From: Solea solea
Taxonomy: Eukaryota; Chordata; Actinopteri; Pleuronectiformes; Soleidae
Length of the DNA: 64,000 nucleotides
Direction: 5' to 3'
Assembly: GCF_958295425.1 (NCBI RefSeq)
Contig: NC_081146.1
Coordinates: 16,123,805-16,187,804 of the forward strand
Part shown: positions 39,935-51,082 of the stretch, piece by piece
How positions within the stretch are numbered: the first letter of the stretch is position 1
Layout of the letters: each line of letters opens with the position of its first letter
The notes under the pieces: generated by a model
The model's input: the letters and a program-made list of their open reading frames with translations, nothing else
Database searches by the model: none
What the model was told of the DNA's origin: nothing
Made by a program: the position numbers and the translations under genes

Positions 39935-39974
<40 letters not shown>
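39934..39974 (+). repeat. (GATA)n microsatellite
   Basis: About ten GATA units; also a dense array of potential GATA-factor cores. Confidence 0.95.
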
Positions 39975-39975
<1 letters not shown>

Positions 39976-40974
39976 CGTCTGTGCACAGCGGGACTAAATA
40001 TGGGTGTGATTTAATCTGGCCCTGGCAAGTGCGCAGAAATGACAAATGGATGCTCACTATGAAACCCCCTCATCCAAGAGACAGTATTAGTTTTTTCTTT
40101 AATTACCAGCAGCAGTAATGTTTCCTATCCATAACTGTCGGCCTGCTAGAATGCAGCGTGGCAGAGGGGTGAGGGCCTTGTCTCTTCTCTCAGTGGGCCT
40201 CCTTTCTCCTCTACCCCCCCCCATCCGTCTATCCTCCCTCTCTCTCTCACTTTCCCCTTTTTCTTACACCCTCCTCCTTGGCCACCTCCCACCCCCATCC
40301 CTTTTTGCGCCTGCCGCATCTTTCATTACAATATTTCAATATTTATGCCTCATCTGAGAAAGTTCAAAGTCACAGTAAGGAGGCATAACTTTCTGCTGCC
40401 TCCCCACTGACAGCTCAGGACCCTGCGTGGTGGACAGGAGAGGGGAAAGTGGTGATGGCTTGTCTCCCCTCCCCTCCGTTGGTTATTGGTGACAGAGAGA
40501 AAAGAAGCCACAGTCCGACAGACAGCCAGACTTTTAAGTCAAACCATTATGGGTTTTTCAAGCCAATAGTGACGCCCACACTGTTTAAAATATTTTCTGC
40601 TGATGGTTTTATGTGGAAAAAGGTGTAGAACAGTTGCTCGGATTAATATTTATAGATCAGCCTGAAGCCATTATCTTTTTATCTGTGTGACACGAGATGC
40701 CCTCAGCCTGTATTGGGTTGCACAGCATGTTAACCAAAGGTCCAGAGAAGGCACAAAGGTCTGAAAGGTGCTGATGTTATCCATGTCTTTTCCCGTGTTC
40801 GTGTGTGTGTGCGTACTGTGGATCTAACTGACCGTGCCGTTAGAAAATCCACCACAGCCAGTTTTAATAAATAAAGTGTCTGACAAGTCTGTCCTTTGCC
40901 GTAAAGATCTCTGACAGCTGCCGTCTGGTAATAGATTAGCCTAATTACAGTGTCCCTGAGTTTAGATCACAACA

Positions 40975-41225
40975 TCACGTACTCAGCCTGTCGCTCTAAT
41001 AGCCATTACAGCCGCTACTCTCCACTCCCCTCCTCTTAATGTAAAGTTGTAATAAAAAAATAAAAAAAAAAGAATGGGAAAAAAAAAAGGAAAAAGTCAA
41101 AAGTAAAAGGTCGTCCTCATTTACATGCAAGCCTTCATTAGAATATGCGAATATGCTAAGGACCAGAGCTGGCGCTTTGCATGTGCAGGTGATGAATGGC
41201 CAGTGCATCGCAGAATAGGCCGAGA
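40975..41225. promoter_or_regulatory. possible conserved element
   Basis: Unique sequence on both sides of an A-rich run (41051-41100). It includes CTCTAATAGCCATTACAGCC on the left and CATTAGAATATGCGAATATG plus TTTGCATGTGCAGG on the right. Motif support is modest. Confidence 0.25.
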
Positions 41226-41366
41226 TGGAGGCTTCGTCACCCTCATCTGCATAGCATACTTTATTTACTTATTTATATATTTATTCACTTACTTTTGAGT
41301 GCTTGCTCTCTCTGATAGATCTCACATCTGTAGATGGCAACTAAGGAGGACCTTTGCAATTTAAAC

Positions 41367-41390
41367 CCCCCCCCCCCCTCCCCCCCACAC
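41367..41390 (+). repeat. C-rich tract
   Basis: A long C-run interrupted by T and A, then CACAC. Confidence 0.85.
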
Positions 41391-41779
41391 ACACGCACAC
41401 CCCCTCACACTGACACACACTTTAATGAAAGGCTGTATAGAAGGGATGTTTGGATGCTGCGTACTGCGTTTGTTTATCTCTGTATTGTACGTCTCAGTGA
41501 GAACTCAACTGGAGCCATTAGAAAAGGTAGTGATGGGTCTGTTTATTGAGGGGCGATTCAACCTGTGGAACATCCCCTGAGCGTCACCAGTGGGAGGGAG
41601 GCCGGTGCTCGTTTGAGTGAAACCTTACTGAGGTTTTTTTTTTGGCGAGGGTGGGGCGGGGTTTGTGAGGTGGAGGGCGAGTTTCCTGAGAGAATCTCCT
41701 CTCCTCACTCTTCTCTGTTGTCAGAGTGGCAGATGGTAGGTGTCAAGACGACGTCAGCAATAGCCAAACAAAGACATCC

Positions 41780-41781
<2 letters not shown>

Positions 41782-41831
<50 letters not shown>
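41782..41831 (+). repeat. (GT)n microsatellite, long
   Basis: About 25 uninterrupted GT units followed by GAGAGCGCGC; alternating purine-pyrimidine sequence with Z-DNA potential. Confidence 0.95.
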
Positions 41832-41833
<2 letters not shown>

Positions 41834-42897
41834 AGCGCGCTTCTGCGAGACGTAGAAGTTTGCTTACTATGAGTAGGAGGCAACGGCATCTACGGTAACA
41901 CTTGAAGAGCGCATTGTGTAAACTCTTTAAGGTGTACTCTCACTCAGTCTCCAGGAAGTCCATTGTTTCTCGAGATCTGAGGCAGCAGACACTTCACCAT
42001 GCCGTTCACCGTAGATACTCACAAAGTACTTTTCCATTACGTCAGCTGGAGAAGATGACAGATGTAGCATTTGTAGACCCACCCACAAAGTGTGAACCTC
42101 CACTTTATACACTCTCGCGCCTTCATCAACAGTTATGTTTCTTTGAGCACAATAAGCATTATTTGATAGGATAGATGAATATTAGATTAGTACCGTGGTG
42201 GTTTATTTCAGTCCTCCGGAGTGTGACCTTAGCTGCCCTTCACAGACGCGCGAGGATAATGAGAGTGGAAGCCGGGCCGACAGACAGGCCTGACATCCCA
42301 GCTACGCCCTTCACTCAGCTGGCTGAGGGAAAATGTCAATACAGGGCCCTTATGTTTTATGGATTATCTGCTTTAGCAAAACTATAGTGAGAGAAATACA
42401 GCTCTCGCTTGTCATGTTGCTTCAGTTCTTCTTAATGTGCAAGACCACTCACCAAAACAACAACGGTTGAAATTAGAGGCTGTCTCCTGTGTTTGTGTCT
42501 TTTCAGTTTTCACTTTTCTCACCTCTCTGTCTCTCTCACTCAGGTTGGAACAAAGCGCCCTGTATTTTCTTCATTTACCAAAAACCTATTTTCTGTGCTT
42601 TATTTTGTTCAGCCATCGTTTGGGGGTGCGCTTGATTATGAATTTACATTTCTCTTAACTAACACGACATTGTGTGTGTGTGTGTGTGTGTCATGAAGTC
42701 TGCTTTTATAGAACTTTTTTTTATTTCCTGGGCTTAATTCTTTAATTTGATATATATCGCTCCCTTTCTCTTGTTCTCTTCTTCACTCCGTCTTTCTTCA
42801 CCCCCTTTTTCATACATTTAATTTGTTCTCAGAGGACAGGCAGATAGACTGTACAGTAAACAGACTGAATAAATCATGTCTGTGCTTTTCCCCCCCG

Positions 42898-42898
<1 letters not shown>

Positions 42899-42928
<30 letters not shown>
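42899..42928 (+). repeat. (TG)n microsatellite
   Basis: Fourteen TG units, with a poly(G) run at about 42949-42958. Confidence 0.93.
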
Positions 42929-43635
42929 GTGAGTATGGCGTGTGTTTGGGGGGGGGGGTATATCAGGGATAAACTTGTTTTTTTATACCCTGGAGGCACA
43001 GGAGAGGCTTGCTGTTGTAAACGGACCCAAGTGCAGCCCTTTTATCCACAGTTTAATCTGCCCACTGGGGGCCAGAGAGGCTCACCACAGCTCCTGGTCC
43101 CTTAAGGAGCACAGAGGGTGCAGAGTTGGGGGGGGGGGGAAGGGGGTGTTGGAGGTGAGAGGGTGTCTGGTGTCTTTCCTCTAAGTTAGACACTTTGAAA
43201 GGAGAGGAGACGTGGTCCTGCTGGTGTGTGTTTGTGTTTTAATGAAGCCAGCCTTAATGGCTGTGGTCATTTAGGGAAAAAAAAAAATAAAAATACAATC
43301 TTGTTCCTCTCACACCATTATAATAGTTTGACTTGGTGATTATATGTAAATAGAATGCAATAAAATAAGCAAAGTTATTCCCCTTCAGTATAACAGAAAC
43401 ATGTAACATCTTCAGTAGGGAGCCACATTTGAGCCACTCACATTCATTCCATCCATTCTCTTTGTTTTACGCTGCAGCAAAAGTGCATTCTATTATTAGT
43501 ACATGGCACGAACAGATATTAAAACCATAAACAATAACATGTCATGCTGTCATTGCTATTGTCACCACAAAATGCTTATGATGAGAAGTATGTTATTCAA
43601 TTTTTTAAGCTGTAACCTTTAATCCACATATAGAG

Positions 43636-43660
43636 ATATATATATATATATATATATATA
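43636..43660 (+). repeat. (AT)n microsatellite
   Basis: About twelve AT units, self-complementary. Confidence 0.93.
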
Positions 43661-44177
43661 CATGTTATCACTCAAACCCCGTGCTCATGTTTTGCCGTCT
43701 TTGCATTTTGCCTCGTGAAAAAAATATATTAATGGGTATAAAATTATTTTGCTTAGTGTTACGTTTAGTGCAAAAAAAAATAAGCTTAACAACCATGAGA
43801 ATACGTATGTTAATAAATATTTATTTTTCACTCCGCACCCCTCACCCCTTCTCCCAGCGTACACCACACACACCTGAAGAGACCTCAAGAACATACGGAA
43901 ACCTGCATTACAAATTACTGCACATCATAGAAATTGTGCAGCAAGCTTTTTAAAATACCAGCGCTGCCAGTGAGGCGCTTTGTAATTTATCCCTTCACGG
44001 CTGTTAGCTGCGCCGCGCAACAGTGATTTATTTGGTTTAAGAGAAGTTTTGTTTAGAGAGATAATGAGCAGGACTTCTCTTTAATGATTTAACACGGCGC
44101 AGTGGAAAGGAGAGGGGGAGAGAAAAAAAAAGCATATATATTTTTCATATCTTTAACTGCACTGCAGAGAGAAAGGG

Positions 44178-44204
44178 AGGGAAGGAAGGAAGGAAGGAAG
44201 GAAG
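44178..44204 (+). repeat. (GGAA)n microsatellite
   Basis: Six to seven GGAA units; GGAA arrays can act as ETS-factor sites. Confidence 0.92.
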
Positions 44205-44383
44205 ATGCATTAGCGAGAGAAGCTAACAGCCTTTAACAACCAGCATTTTTGATTCATTTTGTTTTGTTGTGTAAAATGAGACTTTTTCACCTCCTCATAA
44301 CACAGCAGTATTTTAGTATGTTATGTATTTCATTTAAAATGTTTCTCAGGACATGTTCCATCTTCGTAGGGGATACTGTTTTC

Positions 44384-44424
44384 TCCCCCTCTCTCTCCCC
44401 CTCTCTCTCGCTCTCTCTCGCTCT
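44384..44424 (+). repeat. (CT)n-rich tract
   Basis: Interrupted CT repeats with CCCC and CG breaks. Confidence 0.85.
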
Positions 44425-44619
44425 TTAAATCCATAAAAGTGAATTGCGTTTGTGCTGATTCCACACAATATGCCAGCTCTCATGAGTCTATTTTGAAAAG
44501 TGCTACTTGTGTAACTGTCTGTACCTTGTTCTTTATGCACCTCTCCTTTCATCTTGACACCAAATACAGTTTTATTCTTTCTTGTTCAGCGTTTTCAAGT
44601 TTCTCGCCTCACTTAGAAT

Positions 44620-44800
44620 TTTAATCCCAAATTAAAACAGTTAATTAGAAAATATAATGAAGCTGAGGAGCGTAATATGCAAACAGTGCTATGACGCTCA
44701 GAGCTAGAGGCTCTGTAACACTGAAACTGCCACCGGCGCATAACGATGATATCAATAATAGATTACTTCATCAATCGCTGTTCTCTTGAAGATGGGAATG
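44620..44800. promoter_or_regulatory. possible conserved element
   Basis: ACAGTTAATTAGAAAATATA, CGTAATATGCAAACAGTG, and ATGATATCAATAATAG followed by ATTACTTCATCAATCGC give two homeodomain cores, an octamer variant and paired ATCAAT words in 150 bases. It is unique sequence; function is inferred. Confidence 0.33.
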
Positions 44801-47559
44801 CACTGTTGGGAAGGGACCGGATTTTTTATTTTTCATTATTACAATTTTTTTTTCCTCTTCTCCCTCCCTTCTCGTCGCTTGAAAATGTCTGTTTCATCTC
44901 ACATTAGGGTGTGCTCTGCATAAATGCAGGTGGAACTTGCTCTCCCTCTAAATGATCCTTTAATGGAACAGTGTGCAGTGGAGCTGGGAACTCTATGGGG
45001 CGCTGCCACTGTCGATGAGAACTTCGCCTCAATCAATCCGTCAAGCCCCATCACCTGCCTCAGCAGATGATCCAAAAACCCCTTTGGAGAGGCAAAGTGA
45101 GCTTTTTATGTACCTCCTCTAAGACTAGAGGACACACACAGGCACGCACACTCAAGCGGTGTCATTGTAAGTGAGATGTGTCTGTTTCACTGAGGGGTTT
45201 GACGTTGATCAGCTGTCAGAAAAACACTTTGACTCTCTTTTCTTTTCTTTCTTTTTTTTTATCAACATCATCTTAGAACAGATCAAGTGCCTGCCCTGCT
45301 CTGGCACTGGCATAAAAACGAGATCAATTCTGATGTTTTATTTATTTATTTTCCTCCCCAATATCTGTTACATTATGGGATGTTTCCATAAGCGAATCTC
45401 TTAGAAGCCCAAGCAATATTGATGTGAAGTCGCCTCTTGCTTCCGTCAAACAAAGCGACAGCACCACAAACTGCATTTGCCCCGGCTTCTCTCCCCAGTT
45501 CACGTTCACTCTGACTTATCTCTGTACTCCATCATGATTTTTCATATTCTTTTATTTCCCTCCCTTCTCTCCTGTGGCTTTTCTACCTCTATCCTTCCAT
45601 CACCATCTATCTCCACATCTGCAAATTTGACACCACATTTAGTTCACACCATCTACTGCTATAGGCCTGCTTGTAGAACATCCATTAAACTCAGCCTGTA
45701 AACTCAGCAGAATCCCTCCTTCCTCAGCCCTTATTCTTGATGTCCGCCTGTCTGTCTCTCTGTCGGGGGAAGCGGTCTCTCCATCTGTCAATAAATGTCT
45801 TATCTGTCCAGTTCTTGTTCCTGTCTGTTTATCTGTCTGTCTGACATGTCGGCAGCTGTCTCAGCGCTCCAGGGTTGCTGTCAGCCAAGTGTTAGTTTCT
45901 GTTCTTCCGTCAGTTCACCTGCCTGTCAAAGCTTCTCAGATTAGACATGTCAACTTACCTCCAGGTTTCCTGCTTCTCCAGAATGGGTTTGTATAGATAT
46001 ATAAAAAAAAAAGAATAACCAAAGAAGAAGAAACACATTGTGTTTACTTGGAAGAGTGATTTAGTTGCTTATTAAGTATTCTTTTTTATGCTGTGGAACT
46101 TTATAGCAAATAGTAAATGTAGTATAGTGCAATAATCCACTAATGTAATTGAAGCATTGCTGCTGTCAACAGATCATTGTTGAATTAGTTGTGAAAAGAA
46201 GTGTTAATGCTCTTAGAAAGAAAATAAGTTAGTTATAGAAACGGTTTCCTGCCAGTATTTCGTCAGTAAAACCACATTTCCCACTAATTCTGTCCTTTGG
46301 CCACGTTCACCAAAAAGTTTCAATGCAAAAGAGAGACGACAAGGCCTGCACTGAAGACACAGAAGGTAATAGAATAACAAACACAATGGACAACAATAGA
46401 GGGAAAGGAGGTATGGCAGGAAGGGGGTACAGGAAAAAAACAAAAAAACTGTAGTGGAAAAATGGATAAGAAAGAGTCATTGCTGAGATGAGTGGTCAGA
46501 GAAGCCATAGATGGAAGTGAGGAGAGATGGAGAAAGAAGACGAGATGGAGGAGTAGTGTGCAGAGGGGAGCTTCCTGCTGCTGATGGCAGTCAGAGTCAG
46601 TGAGGGATGGAGGGCGATCCAGCTGTGACATTAAAGCAGCAGGTGGAGGCCATCATTAGGCCTGGCACAGGAGGCTGGATGAGCCCGCACACACTCATTT
46701 CTCTGGGGCCCAGTGGACCACTGCAGAGAGCCTGTATGTTTGTATGTGTGCGTGTCTGCTCCATAAGAGCTGCAGCAATAGTCCCATAACTTCAGACCCC
46801 ATCACCACCTCCGTTTCATCTTTCCCCCATGGAACCTCTCTGCTTCCCCAGGTTTTTTCGGCGGCTTTGCCTGGCAAGGGTTGAGTGGTTCCTGCATCTG
46901 GTAGCTCTCTCGTAATGGCTTTTCAGTTACCTTTTAACCATTTACAATACAGACGTTTGTTCGACTCTGGCTTCATTTTTCACCTCACAGCTTTTCCAAT
47001 GATGTGTTTACGCTGCGGTGGCGCACCGCAGGCCAAAAACTTGATGTTCAATTGGTTTCAAAGGAAAAATAAGAAACTGTCAATAGGTCCCTAACTTTTG
47101 CCCCCTACCACCATACTTACAGACACAAGAAAAGGCAGCATATGTTCATTATCTATGTCCACCTGCCTTTTTTTTTGATTGTCTGGCTGTTCATTGTCAC
47201 CTTGAGGTAAATATTTTTTTTAATTTAGTGAATGAACTTGGAGTATTTTGGCTGTCAAAGTTTCTAGACTTTAAAAGGTGACATGACAGACTGGAAAGAA
47301 AGAGTCATGCACACACTGAAGTGTTATTGTGTCCATGTACTATAATCCTTTTTATTTTCTTTGACATGTCCCATGCCATTCTTGTACCTGATGCCATCTG
47401 GCGTGGCTTTTTTAAAGCAGCAGTATGTGTGCAGATATGTCAGAATCAAGCAACAGACTACAGGACATTTGTCCTTTTTAACCTTTCAAGGTTGACTGTC
47501 AAAACCTGGAAAAAAAGGAAACAGCTCAAAGTAACTGAGAAAAAAGTATGTCATGTCTG

Positions 47560-48080
47560 ACCTGGCTCCATCTGAGCATACTTTATTGAGCACAGTTTTC
47601 TGGAACCGGCGTGTTATTTGGGGGTTGGTGGGCTCCAGTACATCTAAGCCGAGTGTTGCTCCAGGCCCTTTCTTAGATCTCCCATCCCTTCCGGACCTGT
47701 ACATGGGCCTATCCAGGAACACCATTAAGCAAATGAAGTTGTTTGTATCAAATATTGACATGTTATCTCTTCATCATCAGGCGGCGGGAGGGGAGAGAGA
47801 GAGAATGATTGTAAATGTGGGTAATTGAGCCGTGTCTCCCCTGCTTATCGGTAAAGCTCCGGCACGTCACGGACCTAACGAGCTGTGGCGCGCCGATTAG
47901 TCTGAAGGGAAAGTCGAACGTGAAACACCAGAGCCTCCGTCGTTCGTTTTTTTTTTTCCTCTCTTTTTTCTTCATATCTGCAATGGATATTATGAGCCTC
48001 CCTGGAGGGCAGAGGCAAAGCCTTATTAGTTCAATTCATGGGGGGAAGTGAATTGATATGGATGAATGGCATGGTAAAGT
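47560..48080. promoter_or_regulatory. possible conserved region with CpG-rich centre
   Basis: Two repeat-free parts are separated by a short GA run. The first includes CCATTAAGCAAATGAAG and GTATCAAATATTGACATG. The second (47821-47940) is CpG-rich for this window and contains GGGTAATTGAGCCG and GGCGCGCCGATTAG. Opposite-strand open frames of 91 codons each overlap the first part; neither looks like a protein. Confidence 0.3.
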
Positions 48081-48355
48081 ATCCCTTTGTTACAATAACC
48101 ATCAAGCCTGATGGTTCGGGCTGATGATGCAGCCCAAGGCAGCAGGACGACAAGCTGGGGCCTTGACCTGGATGGCAGAGGATGCACACATACCAAGGGC
48201 AGGGGGGCTGATTACACACTGCCTTAAACAAATGGATTTGCCCCTTTAACATTTAGATATGGTATCTCTCTCTCTCTCTTTCCCTCACACATACAAGTGC
48301 ATCCACATGTGTGCATTTGTCCATAAGTGATGAGATACTTGTGGGTGCCTGGTCT

Positions 48356-48700
48356 TGTGTGTGTGTGTGTGTGTGTGAACTTCATTCACACATCACGTAA
48401 AAGAGTGGACATTTTGGCTGTTCCTCATGACCTGTCACTCCTAAAAATGGCTTTTTATGGGTTAAGCGTCTTTGAGTGTCCAGAAAAGCGCTATATAAAT
48501 ATGATGTATTATTATTATTATTATTGTTATTATTAAGACTTAGTTTTAGGGTTGGGGTTAAATTTGGGTTTAGGTTAAGGGTCAAGGTTACGCATTTAGT
48601 TGTAATGATTAAGGTTGTAGTAAGGGGCTAGGGAATGCATTATGTCTAGGAGTGTCCTCACTTAGAATGCTGTACAAGAATGTGTGTGTGTGTGTTTTAT
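48356..48700 (-). repeat. CCCTAA-rich interspersed repeat, copy B, interrupted
   Basis: Read on the minus strand it matches copy A: ATTCCCTAGCCCCTTAC, degenerate TTAACC units, AACTAAGTCTT, then CTTAACCCATAAAAAGCC and GAGGAACAGCCAAAATGTCC. On the plus strand the unit block appears as TTAGGG-like sequence at 48541-48630. GT tracts lie at both ends (48356-48378 and about 48680-48696). A 66-bp foreign segment splits it at 48467-48532. Confidence 0.7.
48467..48532 (+). mobile_element. retroposon 3' tail (SINE/LINE) inserted in repeat copy B
   Basis: CGTCTTTGAGTGTCCAGAAA is followed by AGCGCTATATAAAT and a (TTA)n tail. From memory the AGCGCTATATAAA-(ATT)n end is the conserved 3' terminus of a widespread fish retroposon family. 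The copy is heavily 5'-truncated. Flanking TTAAG repeats (48462-48466 and 48533-48537) form a 5-bp target duplication. Copy A has the uninterrupted site with a single CTTAA. Confidence 0.72.
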
Positions 48701-48929
48701 ATCAACCTCATCAAGAATTGCAGCTTGTGTTTATTAGATAATCACATGACAAATAGCTAATTGTAAAAGTGTTGGCATCTACAATTTGTGTGCTCTTATA
48801 TGCATCTTTTTATTTGTGTATGTGTGTGTGTGTGCACGTGCAGCATGCGCCAGGTGGCTCTACAGGGCATTATCCGTCTTCCTCTCGTGCCAGTCTTAGA
48901 ATAATCCACTAAAAAAAAAATAGGCAAGA

Positions 48930-49110
48930 TGAGAATCTCACAACATGCCAGTTTGATTTGTACCCCTTACTATCAAAGAATGCTAATTAAAATCATATTT
49001 TGCATATGTCTTGTCTTTCATGCGCGTATGCAAATTGCCCCTGTTGCCTTTCAGCACTCTGTAATTAGGTTTATGAAGGACAGCTGTAATACATAATTAA
49101 CAGAAATGTT
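48930..49110. promoter_or_regulatory. possible conserved element with a perfect octamer
   Basis: ATGCAAAT at 49028-49035 sits among GCTAATTAAAATCATATTTT (48981-49000), TTGCATATG (49000-49008), TGTAATTAGG (49061-49070) and ATAATTAACAG (49094-49104). Three homeodomain cores and an octamer within about 125 bases, in non-repetitive sequence, suggest a POU/homeobox-responsive element 1.2 kb upstream of the exon. Confidence 0.38.
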
Positions 49111-50259
49111 TGCAAGCTTCTTTTTTTTTTCTCTCCACGTCTAAACACGACGACTTAAACAAGCATGCGTGAATTGTTCCAAGGCTGCTCTTTTCTCCCA
49201 AATATATTGATTCATTCCTTTACGCCACCCCCTTGGAAATATCTTAATTATGCTGTTTGTTTATTTATAGATGATGCTGTCAGTCAGAGGCACTTCCAGT
49301 GGGCCAGAGAAGCTCAGCATTTTGATCCTGCCATTCTCCCTGATTGGAGTGTACTAGATTTAGTCATCTGCTCATTTGCTCCCAGTTTAACTGCAAGGCA
49401 ACATTGTAGACGGGTGGATGGATTGAGTTAGAGAGGACTGAGAGAAATGCAGAGTGATGATAACGAGGCAAAACAGTGGAACATTTGAATATTTATATGG
49501 GGATGTTAGTTAGCGTCAGCCTCGGGGGCCCTCATGACTGACGGGACTCTGGGGCCTTGATGGAATGGAGGACACAGCCATGTGTGTGTGTGTGCCCAAA
49601 TGTCGGGGGGGTTGAAGAAGATTGTTGACATGGCAACATAAATGGTGAAATAATTATGCTTTTGCTTCATGTTAGACTGAGTTTCAAAGTCACAAGTAAA
49701 GCGTTAGAAAGACAGAGACAGGCTTGTTGCCAGAGAGAAAAAAATCAGTAATGATCTAGATGGAAGGAGGAAAAGTGAAAAAACGAGAGCAAAAACACAG
49801 AGGAGAGGACCCGAGTGTGTGTCGCGACAGCGGCGACCACGCGACTGTCGGTTCAACTCCCTCAGCTGCTTTCATGTCGCTCCATCCTCAGCTCTCAGAT
49901 GTGGTCATTGTCTCTCAGTTGCACAATAATGGGAAGTGATGGGTGCTAAATGAATAGGCCAGGGGATGAAAACACTGGTGAAGCTGCTTGGATGTTGTCG
50001 TAGTTATTCCTGTCATCCTTTCATTATGTTTTCATTTGCTGTTTAGAAGACACCGTAAAAACTTGGGGCCCTGAACAAAGTCCGGACTGTGTGGTCACTG
50101 TAAAGCTATGGTAGCCTGGTATTTGTGACTGTGTGCGTGTGCAGCATCACGACCTGTAGATATTACGTGTGTAAAAATGTCTATAATCCACTGAAACACA
50201 TGTCACTATTTTCTCACTCTGGTGTCTCACCAAAAAGCTGCATGCGTTAAATAAGACCT

Positions 50260-50303
50260 TCAGAACAATCTTTATATCTTTGTCTTTCCTCTGTGTTTTG
50301 TAG
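50260..50303 (+). other. 3' splice site of the zinc-finger exon
   Basis: A pyrimidine-rich stretch, including TCTTTGTCTTTCCTCTG, runs into TTTTGTAG directly before the exon. A TTAAATAAG stretch about 50 bases upstream could hold a branch point. This site fixes the exon start at 50304; no other upstream AG gives the zinc-finger frame. Confidence 0.7.
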
Positions 50304-50378
50304 ATGGGCCTTTGTGATGAAGAAGCACCTCAGTACTCACCTACTGGGAAAGCATGGAGTTGGACAGCGTAAAGAGAG
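50304..50378 (+). CDS. znf407: internal coding exon, C2H2 zinc-finger half; probable znf407
   Basis: The exon is 75 nt. A pyrimidine-rich tract ending in TTTTGTAG precedes it and a GTAAAC donor follows. One base completes the upstream codon, 24 full codons follow, and two bases (AG) are left over, so both flanking introns are phase 2. It reads WAFVMKKHLSTHLLGK, then HGVGQ, then RKE. This fits the C2H2 finger core F-x5-L-x2-H-x4-H: F is residue 3, L residue 9, and the zinc-binding histidines are residues 12 and 17. The two cysteines must lie in the preceding exon. The KKHL-THLLGKHGVG string with its long non-TGEKP linker is, as I recall it, that of the C-terminal finger array of ZNF407, a nuclear many-fingered protein. 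That identification rests on memory and not on a search. Another large C2H2 gene is the alternative. No adjoining exon was seen within 50 kb upstream or 13.6 kb downstream. The exon itself is well supported; the gene name is moderately supported. Confidence 0.78.
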
Positions 50379-50384
50379 GTAAAC
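50379..50384 (+). other. 5' splice site of the zinc-finger exon
   Basis: GAG followed by GTAAAC matches the vertebrate donor consensus at GAG|GTAA. It ends the exon after two bases of a split codon (AG), which would be Arg or Ser once joined. Confidence 0.7.
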
Positions 50385-51042
50385 TTGACACCCAGCTGTA
50401 CTCTGTACGTGTTTGTCACCTAAATACTAAGCAGTGTTTGCAAAACGTTCTGTACAAAGAAAGGCTCACCAGTTCACCAGGAACCCACCACGCCATGCAA
50501 ACTTGAAAGCCACGTGTTTGACTTTAGCACAGAAAGTTTTGTCAGTAAAATTATATCTAGCACACTTAAATATATGAAAGGGAGAATTAGATTCAGATCA
50601 GTTTGCCCCATCTTGGATCTTCACTATCAACTATCTCCACTCTCTTCCCAAACACTAAAGTGAGAGATACAGCAGGCAATTAATTTATGATTTTGTAAGA
50701 TGATTTGACTCGTACAACCCCTATGGAGGTCTGTAAGCTTTTAAGGCAAAAGAAAAAAAATCCTTACCATTTAAATTTCATGTTATAACTTGAGATCCTC
50801 CCTTTGCCTAATGAGTTAAATGGCTTTCACTCATTCTGCCTGTCCTGCTGTCTTGCTTACATCCCTTTTTTCTGTCAAACTTTATCTGGCTGGCTCCCTC
50901 ATCTTACTTTCTGCTCTCCCTCTTGAATTAAGGATGAATGATGTTTCTTTTACCGTTTTTGTCTGCGCACGTGAGCGTGTGTTTCTGTGTATGTGCAATG
51001 TCTCCCGCTTGGCCCCGTCTATCAGAGGCAGAGTCCTGCTGT

Positions 51043-51082
<40 letters not shown>

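Larger units (their letters stand above)
29091..48355. other. non-coding, probably intronic, central segment
   Basis: About 19 kb without a supportable exon on either strand. It is rich in long GT/CA tracts, a GATA array, pyrimidine-rich stretches (38.5-38.7 and 40.2-40.3 kb) and the CpG patch at 32.7-33.0 kb. Blocks free of simple repeats are listed as possible regulatory elements. Confidence 0.55.

Noticed and set aside
47553..47828. 91-codon plus-strand frame with a plausible-looking peptide
   Set aside because: A minus-strand frame of similar length covers the same DNA, and no splice pair or family match is visible.
48541..48630. Interstitial telomere relic (TTAGGG-like units)
   Set aside because: Units are irregular and embedded in a dispersed repeat also found at 25.9 kb, so a chromosome-fusion scar is not supported.
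49165..49431. Open frame with an acceptor-like TTTATTTATAG at about 49270
   Set aside because: The segment after the AG is open, but no convincing donor follows and the peptide shows no zinc-finger or other motif.
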